NCBI GenBank assembly: GCA_021199495.1 | Contig: JAJQHY010000023.1 | Coordinates: forward strand, 1 to 40,053 | Direction of reading: 5' to 3' | DNA length: 40,053 nucleotides | DNA from: Lachnospiraceae bacterium | GTDB taxonomy: Bacteria > Bacillota > Clostridia > Lachnospirales > Lachnospiraceae | Shown here: piece by piece, positions 16,185 to 25,064 of the stretch | How the letters are laid out: every line of letters begins with the position of its first letter | How positions within the stretch are numbered: the first letter of the stretch is position 1 | Position numbers and translations under genes: made by a program | Notes under the pieces: generated by a model | Seen by the model: the letters and a program-made list of their open reading frames with translations, nothing else | Told to the model about the DNA's origin: nothing | The model's database searches: none

Positions 16185-16475
16185 ATGGAGGAACTGTATC
16201 AGAAGGGCAGCAGAGATCATAAACTGGTGCTGGAAAACCGGGGAGGGCTTACAATCAGCGGCGTAGTGGATATCATCAGCTTTGACTTAAATGAGGTGCT
16301 GATGGAGACGGCCGCGGGGATGCTGACCGTGCGGGGACAGGATCTTCACGTCAACAGGCTGGTGCTGGAAAAGGGAGAGGCGGACATCAGCGGTACGGTG
16401 GACAGTCTGCTGTATGCGGACATCTCTTCCTATGGAGAGAAAGCGGAAGGCTTCTTTAAGAGGCTGTTTCAATGA
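16185..16475 (+). CDS. yabP: Sporulation protein YabP
   Basis: 96 residues of the YabP/YqfC family, needed for spore cortex or coat formation in the mother cell in Bacillus. Visible: HKLVLENRGGLTISGVVDIISFDLNEVLMETAAG, then LEKGEADISGTVDSL. ATG 16185 sits 6 nt after GGAGG; a GTG at 16161 in the same frame has no site. Overlaps yabQ by 4 nt. The 136 nt before it are non-coding and may carry a sporulation promoter. Confidence 0.9.
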   Translation: MEELYQKGSRDHKLVLENRGGLTISGVVDIISFDLNEVLMETAAGMLTVRGQDLHVNRLVLEKGEADISGTVDSLLYADISSYGEKAEGFFKRLFQ

Positions 16476-16825
16476 GCTTTCACGACGCGGAATGGCGGCT
16501 GATCGGCCGGGCGTTTCTGCTGGGATTCTCAGAGTCCGTTCTGTATGATTTCCTGCGCCTTATACGGTGGATTGGAAAACGGGGGCAGGGTATTACATTT
16601 CTGTGTGATTTGTTTTTTGCCTGTTTCACGGCAGCGGCCTCCTTTGCGGTGCTGCAGCGATACAGCAACGGCATGCTGCGCTGGTACGCTGTGGGCGCTG
16701 TCTGCCTGGAAATATGGCTGTATGGGAAAATCAGAAAGATTTTCTTGACGAAAGCCTTCAGAGCCGTTATTATGAAAATACACCCAAAAGGAAAGGAGGC
16801 AGACTGCGATGACACCGGCATATAA
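16472..16825 (+). CDS. yabQ: Spore cortex protein YabQ
   Basis: 117 residues, a small membrane protein. Visible: GRAFLLGFSESVLYDFLRLIRW, then hydrophobic stretches around 42-60 and 70-85. YabQ localises to forespore membranes and is required for cortex formation in B. subtilis. It starts in the ATGA overlap with yabP and runs 17 nt into divIC. The identification rests on gene order as much as on sequence. Confidence 0.85.
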   Translation: MSFHDAEWRLIGRAFLLGFSESVLYDFLRLIRWIGKRGQGITFLCDLFFACFTAAASFAVLQRYSNGMLRWYAVGAVCLEIWLYGKIRKIFLTKAFRAVIMKIHPKGKEADCDDTGI

Positions 16826-17114
16826 GGGAAGAACAAAGTATCATAACAAAGCTGCAATTTATATAGTCTGCGTCCTTATGGTGGCGCTCGCACTGGTGAT
16901 TGCGGTCAATACATCCTCCTTAAGCGCGAAGAAAGCAACGTACCAGAAACAGTACGACTCCCTGCAGGAGGATCTGGAAAGTGAGACAGCCAGAACAGAG
17001 GAGCTGGAGGAATATGAGAAGTACACACAGACCATGAAGTATTACGAGGAGGTCGCCCGCGAGAAGCTGGGCATGGTCTACGAAGACGAGATCATATTTA
17101 AGGACAATGACTAA
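16809..17114 (+). CDS. divIC: Septum formation initiator DivIC/FtsB-like
   Basis: 101 residues: short basic cytoplasmic tail, one membrane helix (about 14-34, AAIYIVCVLMVALALVIAV), then a coiled coil (42-80) and the conserved end EEVAREKLGMVYEDEIIF. DivIC binds DivIB and FtsL in the divisome and controls septal wall synthesis. AAAGGAGG lies 9 nt before the ATG, inside yabQ. Followed by a terminator. Confidence 0.9.
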   Translation: MTPAYKGRTKYHNKAAIYIVCVLMVALALVIAVNTSSLSAKKATYQKQYDSLQEDLESETARTEELEEYEKYTQTMKYYEEVAREKLGMVYEDEIIFKDND

Positions 17115-17124
17115 TCATAAGAGC

Positions 17125-17154
17125 AAAAGACAGCCTGTCTTGGGCTGTCTTTTT
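17125..17154 (+). terminator. Intrinsic terminator after divIC
   Basis: AAAAGACAGCC (17125-17135) and GGCTGTCTTTT (17143-17153), 11-bp stem, 7-nt loop, T-rich end. Confidence 0.9.
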
Positions 17155-17187
17155 ATGTAGATAAATTCTGAAAATAAAACAGGCGCT

Positions 17188-17221
17188 TTCGACACTCTTT
17201 TTTCCGCGAAGGAAGTATACT
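17188..17221 (+). promoter_or_regulatory. Spo0A box and spoIIE promoter
   Basis: TTCGACA at 17188-17194 is an exact reverse-oriented 0A box (TGTCGAA). Its TTCGAC serves as a -35-like element 22 nt before TATACT (17216-17221). In B. subtilis, spoIIE and spoIIG use this same arrangement: sigma-A elements spaced 21-22 nt with 0A boxes at the -35. A second -10-like TATAAT at 17253 has no good -35. Confidence 0.65.
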
Positions 17222-17287
17222 GATATAACGTCCGGCTGTCAGCGGGATGCGGTATAATCATAGAACGCCAAAAGGGGGACGGAGGAC

Positions 17288-18463
17288 ATGAGAAAAAAAG
17301 AGCGCGCGGCGGAAAACCTGACGGAGTGTCTGCCTGAGTACGGGCAGCAGAAATTATTGCTTTGTGCGGATTCCTGCAGAAATATTGCCAGAATGATGAG
17401 CAGTTTCCCGCCAAAAGAGGAGGGAATGAGCCGCGAGGATATGTTTTATCACAAAAGACTTCAGGAGAATCAGGCTTTTGTGGCCCGGCAGTTTCTTTCC
17501 CTGGCGGATCAATTATCCGGACTGGCGAACGAAAGCTACAGCTACATTGCTTCCGGTGACGCCAGGTTCAGGGAAATTGCCCGCCTGCTGAAGGGCGAGG
17601 ATATTCAGGTCAGACATATTTATTTTATGGAAGATGAAAACCGGGACGGGGTGCTGGAGATTACCATGTGCAGCCGAAACGGGCGCGTACCGGTGAAGGA
17701 TGTGGCCGGCCTTTTAAGCGGTTTTTATGATCTGCGGCTGATGCCATCGGTCAGGTGTCCTTATTTTATTGAAGAGGAATATCACAGCTTTACATTTGTG
17801 CAGGAACCGACCTATAATATCATTGTCGGACAGGCCGGCGCGGTGATGGGCGGCGAGAGTGTCAGCGGGGACAATGCTGCGCTGGCAGAGGGAATCGATG
17901 GACATGGCATTTTGATGCTGGCGGACGGCGTGGGCAGTGGGGAGGAAGCCTTTCAGAGCAGTGAGAAGATTCTGGAATTTGTGGAGAATTTTCTCCTGGC
18001 GGGTTATTCGCGGGAGGAGACGATACAGATTTTAAATAATCTGCTGCTGCAGAGTGGGCAGGAGAAGTGGATGGCGACACTGGAGCTGTGTGATATCAAT
18101 CTGTACAAGGGCATCTGTGAGTGGTATAAAATCGGGGCGCCCGCGGGGTATCACAAGCGGCAGGATATGGCGGAGCGGATTCAGATCAGCAATCTGCCGC
18201 TGGGGGCATTCGGAACGCTGAACCTGGATTCGGCGCGTATTCGGCTCGAGGAGGGAGATTATCTGATTCTTTTGTCGGATGGAGTGCTGGATGGGCTGAA
18301 TGAGGAGGATGGGACGGGGAGGCTTGAAGCGTATATCGGGCGGCTGGATCTTCAGAATCCGCGGGAGATGGCAAGGGCAATTCTGGAGTACAGTGTACAG
18401 CTGCACCGGGGGCGGATTGAGGATGATATGACGGTGATGGTGGCCGGGGTGTGGAGAAATTGA
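17288..18463 (+). CDS. spoIIE: SpoIIE-type PP2C phosphatase, short form without membrane domain
   Basis: 391 residues. SpoIIE dephosphorylates SpoIIAA and so activates sigma-F in the forespore. The PP2C domain (about 175-390) has SGD 193-195, ADGVGSGEEA 212-221, LSDGVLDG 329-336 and EDDMTV 378-383, the acidic metal ligands of the family, plus the SpoIIE-like stretch from LCDINLYKG through KIGAPAGY to SNLPLGAF. The first 170 residues match the central regulatory region. What is missing is the roughly 300-residue N-terminal part with ten membrane helices found in Bacillus SpoIIE (about 820 residues); no such sequence lies upstream. Position between divIC and tilS is exactly that of spoIIE. ATG 17288 follows GGGGGACGGAGG. 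Confidence 0.85.
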   Translation: MRKKERAAENLTECLPEYGQQKLLLCADSCRNIARMMSSFPPKEEGMSREDMFYHKRLQENQAFVARQFLSLADQLSGLANESYSYIASGDARFREIARLLKGEDIQVRHIYFMEDENRDGVLEITMCSRNGRVPVKDVAGLLSGFYDLRLMPSVRCPYFIEEEYHSFTFVQEPTYNIIVGQAGAVMGGESVSGDNAALAEGIDGHGILMLADGVGSGEEAFQSSEKILEFVENFLLAGYSREETIQILNNLLLQSGQEKWMATLELCDINLYKGICEWYKIGAPAGYHKRQDMAERIQISNLPLGAFGTLNLDSARIRLEEGDYLILLSDGVLDGLNEEDGTGRLEAYIGRLDLQNPREMARAILEYSVQLHRGRIEDDMTVMVAGVWRN

Positions 18464-20056
18464 GTGGGAAAAAACGAAAGAAAGTACATTATGGTTCAGA
18501 AAGTACTGAATTATATTCAAAAACATCATTTGGTTGAAATAAACGATAAGCTTATTGTGGCCTTAAGCGGCGGGGCAGATTCAGTGGCGCTTCTGCATTT
18601 CCTGAAAGGAATACAGGATGAGTATCGGCTGAAGCTTCTGGCGGTGCATGTAAATCATGGGATCCGTGAGGAGGCCGGGGAGGATGAGGCGTTCTGTAAG
18701 CGGCTGTGCGAGGCGATGGGTGTGCCCCTGCGATGCTGTCACATTGCGCCTGGCGAGCTTGAGAATAAAAAGGGGATGAGCTTAGAGGAGGCGGCGCGTG
18801 CCCAGAGGTATGCTCTTTTAGAGGAGTGCCGCCGGGAAGTGGGCTTTGATAAAATCGCGGTGGCACACCATGCGAATGATAACGCGGAGACGATGCTGTT
18901 TCAGCTGTTCCGGGGAAGCGGTTTGAAGGGCCTTTCGGGAATTGCGCCCATGCGGGGGCATGTAATCCGGCCGTTTTTGGGTGTTACGCGGCAGGAAATC
19001 CTTAAGTATCTGTCTGACAATGGCCTTGCGCATGTGGAGGATGCCAGCAATCAGGATGTCCGGTATTCCCGCAACCGGATCCGCGCTGATATCATTCCGG
19101 CGGCGGAAGCAATCAACGCCTCCGCGGTGGAAAATATGAGCCGCTGCGCGGAGCAGCTTAAGGACATTCAGGCATATCTGGAGGAAGAAGCGGCAGCGTT
19201 TTTAAGCCGGTCTGCGGTATGTGACGCGAACGGCGCCGGTGTGTCTGTTTCGCTTGCCGCGCTGCAAAAGCTCCCTGCGGCGCTTTTACGGGAGGTATTG
19301 TTTGAAAGTGTGGTACGCGTGAGCGGCAGCAGGAAGGATATCACCTTTTCTCACATAGAGGCCGTGCGGGCGCTTTTGGATAAGGACGGCCAGAAGGAGT
19401 ACGTGCTTCCTTACGGAGTGACGGCGCGCAAGACTTATGAGACACTGCGGATTTTCCGGAAAAAGCATCATACTGAAATTCATGTTGCAGAGCAGGGTGA
19501 ATGCGACACAGACCGGACAGATCCGGAAGCTGACTGTACAGAACAGAATTTCAGAAACAGCCAGAATGCAGTGTCGGCACAGGACATGGCGCAACCTCAG
19601 AATGCTTTTATGATTCCTTTCAACGGGGCCGTTTCTCTCCCGGAGGGCGGAAAGCTTTGCCTTCGTACCTTTCCGGCAGCCTGCTTTGGCGAAAAAATCA
19701 ATAATATTCCGCAAAATGATTGTACGAAATGGTTTGATTGTGATAAAATCAGGGATAATCTTATGCTGCGGCACAGAAAGCCGGGCGATTACCTGACGGT
19801 CACGGCCAATGGAGGCCGAAAGAGCCTGCAGGATTATCTGGTAAATGCAAAAGTACCGCGCGATCAGCGCGATGAACTGTGGCTTTTAGCGGATGGTTCC
19901 CATATTCTGTGGGTGATCGGGCTGCGCATCAGCATGGCGTACAGGGTGACGGAGACAACGGAAAACATACTGGAAGTACACTTGGAGGAAAAAGCGGATG
20001 GCAGAGAGAGTGGAGGTACTGATTCCGGAGGAAGAAGTGAATCGGAGAATTCATGA
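18464..20056 (+). CDS. tilS: tRNA(Ile)-lysidine synthase
   Basis: 530 residues. Converts C34 to lysidine in the CAU-anticodon isoleucine tRNA using ATP and lysine; essential. The PP-loop SGGADS is at about 35-40, HVNHGIREEAGEDEAFC and VAHHANDNAETMLFQLFRGSG are the other N-domain signatures, then the TilS substrate domain and the C-terminal domain (LMLRHRKPGDYLTV...SLQDYLVNAKVPRDQRDELWLL). A hydrophilic insert of about 50 residues (near 345-395, Gln/Asp/Glu-rich) separates the last two. GTG 18464 directly follows the spoIIE stop and has GGAG 7 nt upstream; ATG 18491 is an alternative that fits homologue length better. The last 59 nt overlap hpt in another frame. Confidence 0.9.
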   Translation: MGKNERKYIMVQKVLNYIQKHHLVEINDKLIVALSGGADSVALLHFLKGIQDEYRLKLLAVHVNHGIREEAGEDEAFCKRLCEAMGVPLRCCHIAPGELENKKGMSLEEAARAQRYALLEECRREVGFDKIAVAHHANDNAETMLFQLFRGSGLKGLSGIAPMRGHVIRPFLGVTRQEILKYLSDNGLAHVEDASNQDVRYSRNRIRADIIPAAEAINASAVENMSRCAEQLKDIQAYLEEEAAAFLSRSAVCDANGAGVSVSLAALQKLPAALLREVLFESVVRVSGSRKDITFSHIEAVRALLDKDGQKEYVLPYGVTARKTYETLRIFRKKHHTEIHVAEQGECDTDRTDPEADCTEQNFRNSQNAVSAQDMAQPQNAFMIPFNGAVSLPEGGKLCLRTFPAACFGEKINNIPQNDCTKWFDCDKIRDNLMLRHRKPGDYLTVTANGGRKSLQDYLVNAKVPRDQRDELWLLADGSHILWVIGLRISMAYRVTETTENILEVHLEEKADGRESGGTDSGGRSESENS

Positions 20057-20522
20057 AATCGGGGAACAGATCAGCAGAGACTACGAGGGAAAGGAGCTGC
20101 ACCTGATCTGCACGTTAAAGGGCGGCGTCTTTTTCATGTGTGAGCTGGCGAAGCATATTACGGTGCCGGTCACCATGGATTTTATGTGCGTATCGAGTTA
20201 TGGGGACACCACCAAATCGAGCGGCGTGGTGAAGATCACGAAGGACTTAGACGAACCGATCATGAGCCGGGACGTGCTGGTCGTGGAGGATATCATCGAT
20301 TCCGGCAATACCTTAAGCTATATGATCGAGATGCTTGAGGAGCGTAAGCCGGCAAGTCTGAAGCTTTGTACGCTTTTAGACAAGCCCGAGCGGCGCAGAA
20401 AACAGGTGCACGTGGACTATACCGGATTTGAGATTCCGGATGAGTTTGTGGTGGGGTATGGTCTGGATTATGCCCAGCGTTACCGCAATCTTCCCTATGT
20501 GGGCGTTGTAAAATTTGAGTGA
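19998..20522 (+). CDS. hpt: Hypoxanthine phosphoribosyltransferase
   Basis: 174 residues. Salvages hypoxanthine and guanine with PRPP. The PRPP loop VLVVEDIIDSGNTL is complete, LKGGVFFMCEL is the PPi loop, and DFMCVSSYGDTTKSSG the flexible loop. GGAGG lies 9 nt before ATG 19998, inside tilS. In Bacillus and relatives tilS-hpt-ftsH is a conserved order, and Hpt and TilS interact there in regulating ftsH. Confidence 0.97.
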   Translation: MAERVEVLIPEEEVNRRIHEIGEQISRDYEGKELHLICTLKGGVFFMCELAKHITVPVTMDFMCVSSYGDTTKSSGVVKITKDLDEPIMSRDVLVVEDIIDSGNTLSYMIEMLEERKPASLKLCTLLDKPERRRKQVHVDYTGFEIPDEFVVGYGLDYAQRYRNLPYVGVVKFE

Positions 20523-20620
20523 TGTGATGATACAGGGGATTATGGAAGCGCTGTTTGCGAAGCAATCCGGGGTATCATTGACTTTTTCCCTGATATCATC
20601 CAGTAAGAGAGGACTGAATA

Positions 20621-22468
20621 TTGAATAAGAACAGAAGCGTGAATGGAATGATCCTGTACCTGTTGTTTATGGGACTCATTCTGATGGCTCTGATCACTGC
20701 CAGCAGCAGTGCGAACACTGCCGCAAGCTGTACAAAAGATGAGCTGATGGAGGATCTGAACTTACAGACGGTTGCCTATGTGACAATATCCCAGAGCAGG
20801 GATATTCCGACCGGAACCGTTGAGGTGGTGCTGACGGACGGCAGCACATATGAAGTCAATGTGACAAATGTGGAGACGATTGAGGATGAAATCAGGGCGG
20901 TCTCCGATGTCGCGGTTTATGTGGACGCTGTCCCGGAGGAGAACTGGTTTATCAATCAGCTCCTGCCGCTTTTGATTGTGGCGGCTTTAGCGATGCTGTT
21001 TTTTGTGATGGTTACCAATCAGCAGAACGGCAGCGGCAGTGCCAACAATAAGATGATGAATTTTGGCAGAAGCCGGGCGCAGATGACAACGGACAGCCCC
21101 ATCACCTTGAAGGATGTGGCGGGTCTGAAGGAAGAAAAAGCGGACCTGGAGGAAATCATTGCCTTTTTAAAGGAGCCGGCGAAATTCACCGCGCTGGGCG
21201 CGCGTATCCCGAAGGGCGTCCTTCTGGAGGGGCCTCCGGGTACCGGCAAGACGATGCTGGCCAAGGCCATCGCCGGAGAGGCGGGCGTACCGTTTTTCAC
21301 AGTTTCCGGCTCGGATTTTATGGAAATGTTTGTCGGCGTGGGTGCTTCCCGCGTCAGAGACCTGTTTGAGAACGCCAAAAAGAATTCCCCCTGTATCGTT
21401 TTTATTGATGAGATCGACGCGGTGGCGAGAAAGCGCGGCACAGGCATGGGCGGCGGTCATGATGAGCGCGAACAGACCTTAAACCAGCTGCTGGTGGAAA
21501 TGGACGGCTTCACACCGAACACCGGTATCATTGTGATGGCGGCCACCAACCGGGTGGACATCCTGGATCCGGCGATCATGCGCCCGGGCCGTTTTGACAG
21601 AAAGATCGCGGTCAGCAGGCCGGACGTGGGCGGCAGGGAGGATATCCTGCGCGTACATGCACGCAATAAGCCGCTGGGCGACGATGTGGATTTAAAGCAG
21701 GTCGCGAGGACCACCGCCGGCTACACCGGCGCGGATCTGGAGAACCTGCTGAATGAGGCAGCTATTATGGCGGCCATGAACAACCGCTCCTATATTACCA
21801 GCGCGGATATTCAGTCGGCTTTTATCAAGACGGGCATCGGCGCGGAGAAAAAGAGCCGCGTGATTTCCGACAAGGAGAAAAAAATCACCGCCTATCATGA
21901 GACCGGCCACGCGATTTTATTTCATGTGCTGCCGGATATGGACCCGGTCTATACGGTATCCATCATCCCCACAGGCGTCGGGGCGGCCGGCTACACCATG
22001 CCGCTGCCGGAGAACGACGAGATGTTCTGGACGAAGAGCAAGATGGAGCAGGATATCATGGTTTCTCTGGGAGGGCGCATCGCGGAGGAGATTGTTTTCG
22101 GCGATATCACAACAGGCGCGTCCAGCGACATTGAGCGTGCGACGCAGCGGGCCCGCAGCATGGTCACCCGCTTCGGCATGAGTGAAAGGCTGGGTCTGGT
22201 CAGTTATGACGATGGCCAGGAGGTCTTCATCGGCAGGGACTTCGCCCAGGCGAAGCCCTACAGTGAGGAGACGGCTAACACCATCGACGAGGAGGTCCGC
22301 GGTATTGTCCGTGACTGCTACTCGAAAGCGAAGGAGATTATCTTACAGCATGAGGATATCCTTCACAGCTGTGCTGCGCTGCTGTTGGAAAAGGAACGCA
22401 TTACCCGCGAGGAGTTTGAGGCGCTGTGGCCCGCGCAGCCTGCACTGGAAGGGACAGTCTCCCTTTAA
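20621..22468 (+). CDS. ftsH: ATP-dependent zinc metalloprotease FtsH
   Basis: 615 residues. Membrane-anchored AAA+ protease that degrades misfolded membrane and regulatory proteins. Membrane segments at about 9-26 and 109-127 flank a small outer domain; Walker A GPPGTGKT at 204-211; Walker [11 protein letters not shown]; the second region of homology contains RPGRFDR; zinc site HETGH at 426-430. The start is TTG 20621, with AGAGAGG 8 nt upstream; no ATG fits. The coding region looks complete. Confidence 0.97.
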   Translation: MNKNRSVNGMILYLLFMGLILMALITASSSANTAASCTKDELMEDLNLQTVAYVTISQSRDIPTGTVEVVLTDGSTYEVNVTNVETIEDEIRAVSDVAVYVDAVPEENWFINQLLPLLIVAALAMLFFVMVTNQQNGSGSANNKMMNFGRSRAQMTTDSPITLKDVAGLKEEKADLEEIIAFLKEPAKFTALGARIPKGVLLEGPPGTGKTMLAKAIAGEAGVPFFTVSGSDFMEMFVGVGASRVRDLFENAKKNSPCIVFIDEIDAVARKRGTGMGGGHDEREQTLNQLLVEMDGFTPNTGIIVMAATNRVDILDPAIMRPGRFDRKIAVSRPDVGGREDILRVHARNKPLGDDVDLKQVARTTAGYTGADLENLLNEAAIMAAMNNRSYITSADIQSAFIKTGIGAEKKSRVISDKEKKITAYHETGHAILFHVLPDMDPVYTVSIIPTGVGAAGYTMPLPENDEMFWTKSKMEQDIMVSLGGRIAEEIVFGDITTGASSDIERATQRARSMVTRFGMSERLGLVSYDDGQEVFIGRDFAQAKPYSEETANTIDEEVRGIVRDCYSKAKEIILQHEDILHSCAALLLEKERITREEFEALWPAQPALEGTVSL

Positions 22469-22674
22469 AAGAGCGTCAGGAAGGGCGTGAGCACGCTTCG
22501 TGAAGGCAAAATTCACAAACAAATATGGAAGTAATGCACAAAAAAGAGAAATAAAATTTATTATATTTGTATAGTTTCGGACTGGACGAAAATCGGGCCA
22601 CATGGTATTATTCCATTGTAACCCCAATACATTTTATAGTTTTTTGCTATACCCCATAAGAAAATACCTTCTCT

Positions 22675-22701
22675 AAAAGACAGCGGCAACGCTGTCTTTT
22701 A
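22675..22701. terminator. Bidirectional terminator-like hairpin with GCAA loop
   Basis: AAAAGACAGCG (22675-22685) pairs with CGCTGTCTTTT (22690-22700), 11 bp, closed by a GCAA tetraloop of the stable GNRA type. A- and T-runs lie within the stem ends. It lies about 200 nt after ftsH. Confidence 0.8.
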
Positions 22702-22800
22702 CGTTGGGGACATTTTATCTTTACAGTAGCCCGGTGTCCCTGCGTCTGACAGGCAAAATCCGCGGCAGCCAAAACATACGAAAAATCTTTTATTTTCCCC

Positions 22801-22829
22801 TTGCACATTCTTCCTGAATATTATAAAAT
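22801..22829 (+). promoter_or_regulatory. Probable sigma-A promoter of the GH13 gene
   Basis: TTGCAC (22801-22806), 17-nt spacer, TAAAAT (22824-22829), about 64 nt before the start. An overlapping TATAAA has a 15-nt spacer. Confidence 0.55.
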
Positions 22830-22892
22830 TTTTCTGTCTGTGGTCATAAAGGCCTCAATACAATCATCATTACTTCGTAAGGAAACTGATTT

Positions 22893-25010
22893 ATGGCATT
22901 CAGAATGCAGAAATGGTTTGAGAAGAACAAACAGTATATTCAGGAGATGCGTCCTGTGTTGAACAGGGACGCTCTTTTTAGTGATACGGGCAGTGAATAT
23001 GTCATTCCGTCCTACCCTGAGGCGGGGCAGGAGATTACGATCCGTTTCCGCACGGCGGCCTGCAATGTGGACCGGGTTTTTGCGATCATCAACGGGGAGC
23101 GGTTGGAGCTTACCTTAACGGAGCGCGGCCAGGAGTTTGATTTTTATGAGCTGAAATATCGCCTTGGCGGCGAGATGATCTCCTATTATTTTGAGGTGTG
23201 GGTGGGCAGAGTCTGTGGATATTATGACGTCCGCGGCCTGGTGAAAGAGGCGCAACCAAATGCTTATTTTAAGGTGAAGCCTGGCTTTTCGGTTCCGGAC
23301 TGGGCAAAGGGCGCGGTCATGTATCAGATTTTTGTGGACCGTTTTTATAACGGGGACCCATCCAATGATGTGGAGACCGGGGAGTATTATTATATTGATC
23401 GTCCAAGCCGGAAGGCTGAGGACTGGAATGAACTGCCGGCGGCGTCGGATGTCTCAAATTTTCACGGCGGCGACCTGAAGGGCGTTCTGGACAAACTGGA
23501 TTACCTTCAGGATCTGGGCGTGGAGGTGCTGTACTTAAGCCCGATCTTTGTTTCCCCCTCCAATCATAAATATGACATCCAGGACTATGATCATGTGGAT
23601 CCGCATTACGGCGTGATTGCGGACGATAAAGGAAGGCTTCTGGAGACCTGGGAAACGGAGAACACAGGGGCTGGGAAATATATCAACCGCGTCACAAACC
23701 CCGTGAATCTGGAAGCCAGCAACGATTTCTTTGCCGACTTTGTGAAAGAAGTACATAAACGGGGGATGAAGGTCATCCTGGACGGTGTTTTCAATCACTG
23801 TGGCTCTTTCAATAAATGGATGGACAGGGAGTGCATATACGGGAGCGAACACGGTTACGCGCCCGGCGCTTATGTCTCGGCTGACAGTCCTTACCGCAAT
23901 TTTTTCACTTTTCATACAGACCAGCTCTGGCCGCATAACGGCTCCTACGAGGGCTGGTGGGGATATAATACGCTGCCAAAGCTGAATTATGAAGGAAGTC
24001 AGGAGCTGGAGGATTATATTCTGCATGTCGGGCGCAAGTGGGTGTCTGCGCCTTACAATGCGGACGGCTGGCGCCTGGACGTGGCCGCTGATCTGGGACA
24101 CAGCGATGCATATAATCATTCCTTCTGGAAAAAATTCCGTAAAGCGGTGAAGGAAGCCAATCCTGATGCGCTGATTCTGGCCGAGCATTACGGTGATGCC
24201 TCGGAGTGGCTTAAGGGCGACGAGTGGGACAGCGTGATGAATTACGACAGCTTCATGGAGCCGCTGACCTGGTTTCTGACGGGCATGGAGAAGCACAGCG
24301 ATGATTTCAGGCCGGAGACGGTCGGCGACGCGGATTTATTCTGGAAGTCCATGGCAAAGCTGTACGGCGATATGGAGAGCGGGCTGGTGGCGATGAATGA
24401 GCTTTCCAATCACGACCATTCCCGTTTCCTGACCCGCACCAGTCATAAGGTAGGGCGGATTGATTCACAGGGAGCAAAGGCCGCAGAGGAGGGTGTGAAT
24501 GTGGCCGTCATGCGGGAAGCAGTGGCTGTGCAGATGACCTGGCCGGGCGCACCAACGGTTTATTATGGGGATGAGGCGGGCCTGTGCGGCTTCACGGACC
24601 CGGACAACCGTCGTGCGTATCCCTGGGGGCATGAGGATCAGGAGCTGATTCGCTTCCATAAGGAAATGATCCGCATCCATAAGGAAAACCAGGAGTTAAA
24701 GACGGGTTCTCTGAAACGGCTGAATGACGATAAAAATTATCTGGCTTACGGCCGCTTTGATCAGATTGGCGCCGTGGCGGTGCTGGTCAATCACGCGAGT
24801 GAGGCACATGAGCGTACCGCGGCGGTATGGGAGCTCGGCCTTCCCATGCATTGTGTGATGGAGCGCCTGATGCTGACCTTTGACGGAGGCTTTACCACAC
24901 AGGAGGAGCAGATACTGGTGGAGAACGGAAATGTGCGCGTCTGGATGCCGCCATATTCCGTGATGGTGCTGAAGGCGGTGCTTTCACAGGGAGACGGCGC
25001 CGGAATTTGA
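22893..25010 (+). CDS. GH13 alpha-amylase family enzyme (neopullulanase/cyclomaltodextrinase-like)
   Basis: 705 residues without a signal peptide, so probably cytoplasmic. Residues 1-125 form an N-terminal beta domain (CBM34-like position). The barrel begins at AVMYQIFVDRFYNGD; SNFHGGDLKGVLDKLDYLQDLGVEVLYLSPIF is a GH13 hallmark. Catalytic residues: nucleophile Asp396 (WRLDVAADL), acid/base Glu431 (LAEHYGD), and Asp508 (LSNHDHSRF). It probably hydrolyses maltooligosaccharides or cyclodextrins taken into the cell; exact specificity cannot be read from sequence. AAGGA precedes ATG 22893. The next gene starts 55 nt after its stop and may share its transcript. Confidence 0.9.
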   Translation: MAFRMQKWFEKNKQYIQEMRPVLNRDALFSDTGSEYVIPSYPEAGQEITIRFRTAACNVDRVFAIINGERLELTLTERGQEFDFYELKYRLGGEMISYYFEVWVGRVCGYYDVRGLVKEAQPNAYFKVKPGFSVPDWAKGAVMYQIFVDRFYNGDPSNDVETGEYYYIDRPSRKAEDWNELPAASDVSNFHGGDLKGVLDKLDYLQDLGVEVLYLSPIFVSPSNHKYDIQDYDHVDPHYGVIADDKGRLLETWETENTGAGKYINRVTNPVNLEASNDFFADFVKEVHKRGMKVILDGVFNHCGSFNKWMDRECIYGSEHGYAPGAYVSADSPYRNFFTFHTDQLWPHNGSYEGWWGYNTLPKLNYEGSQELEDYILHVGRKWVSAPYNADGWRLDVAADLGHSDAYNHSFWKKFRKAVKEANPDALILAEHYGDASEWLKGDEWDSVMNYDSFMEPLTWFLTGMEKHSDDFRPETVGDADLFWKSMAKLYGDMESGLVAMNELSNHDHSRFLTRTSHKVGRIDSQGAKAAEEGVNVAVMREAVAVQMTWPGAPTVYYGDEAGLCGFTDPDNRRAYPWGHEDQELIRFHKEMIRIHKENQELKTGSLKRLNDDKNYLAYGRFDQIGAVAVLVNHASEAHERTAAVWELGLPMHCVMERLMLTFDGGFTTQEEQILVENGNVRVWMPPYSVMVLKAVLSQGDGAGI

Positions 25011-25064
25011 GCAGTACAGGAAGAAATGGAGCTTTCCGGGGGACAATGCAAAAAGGAATGAGCG

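Larger units (their letters stand above)
22469..22892. other. Intergenic region of 424 nt: terminator and promoter, no gene seen
   Basis: After ftsH the sequence becomes AT-rich and shows no coding frame with a ribosome site. It holds a strong hairpin (22675-22700) and a promoter for the GH13 gene (22801-22829). Around 22486-22500 there is a weak GAAG/CTTC stem. Confidence 0.6.

Noticed and set aside
22469-22670. Small gene or RNA between ftsH and its distal hairpin
   Set aside because: No start with a ribosome site and no clear promoter with good spacing.
23535-24296. 253-codon open frame on the - strand inside the GH13 gene
   Set aside because: It mirrors codon bias of the true gene, has no ribosome site and no recognisable domain. 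The + strand frame carries all GH13 catalytic residues.
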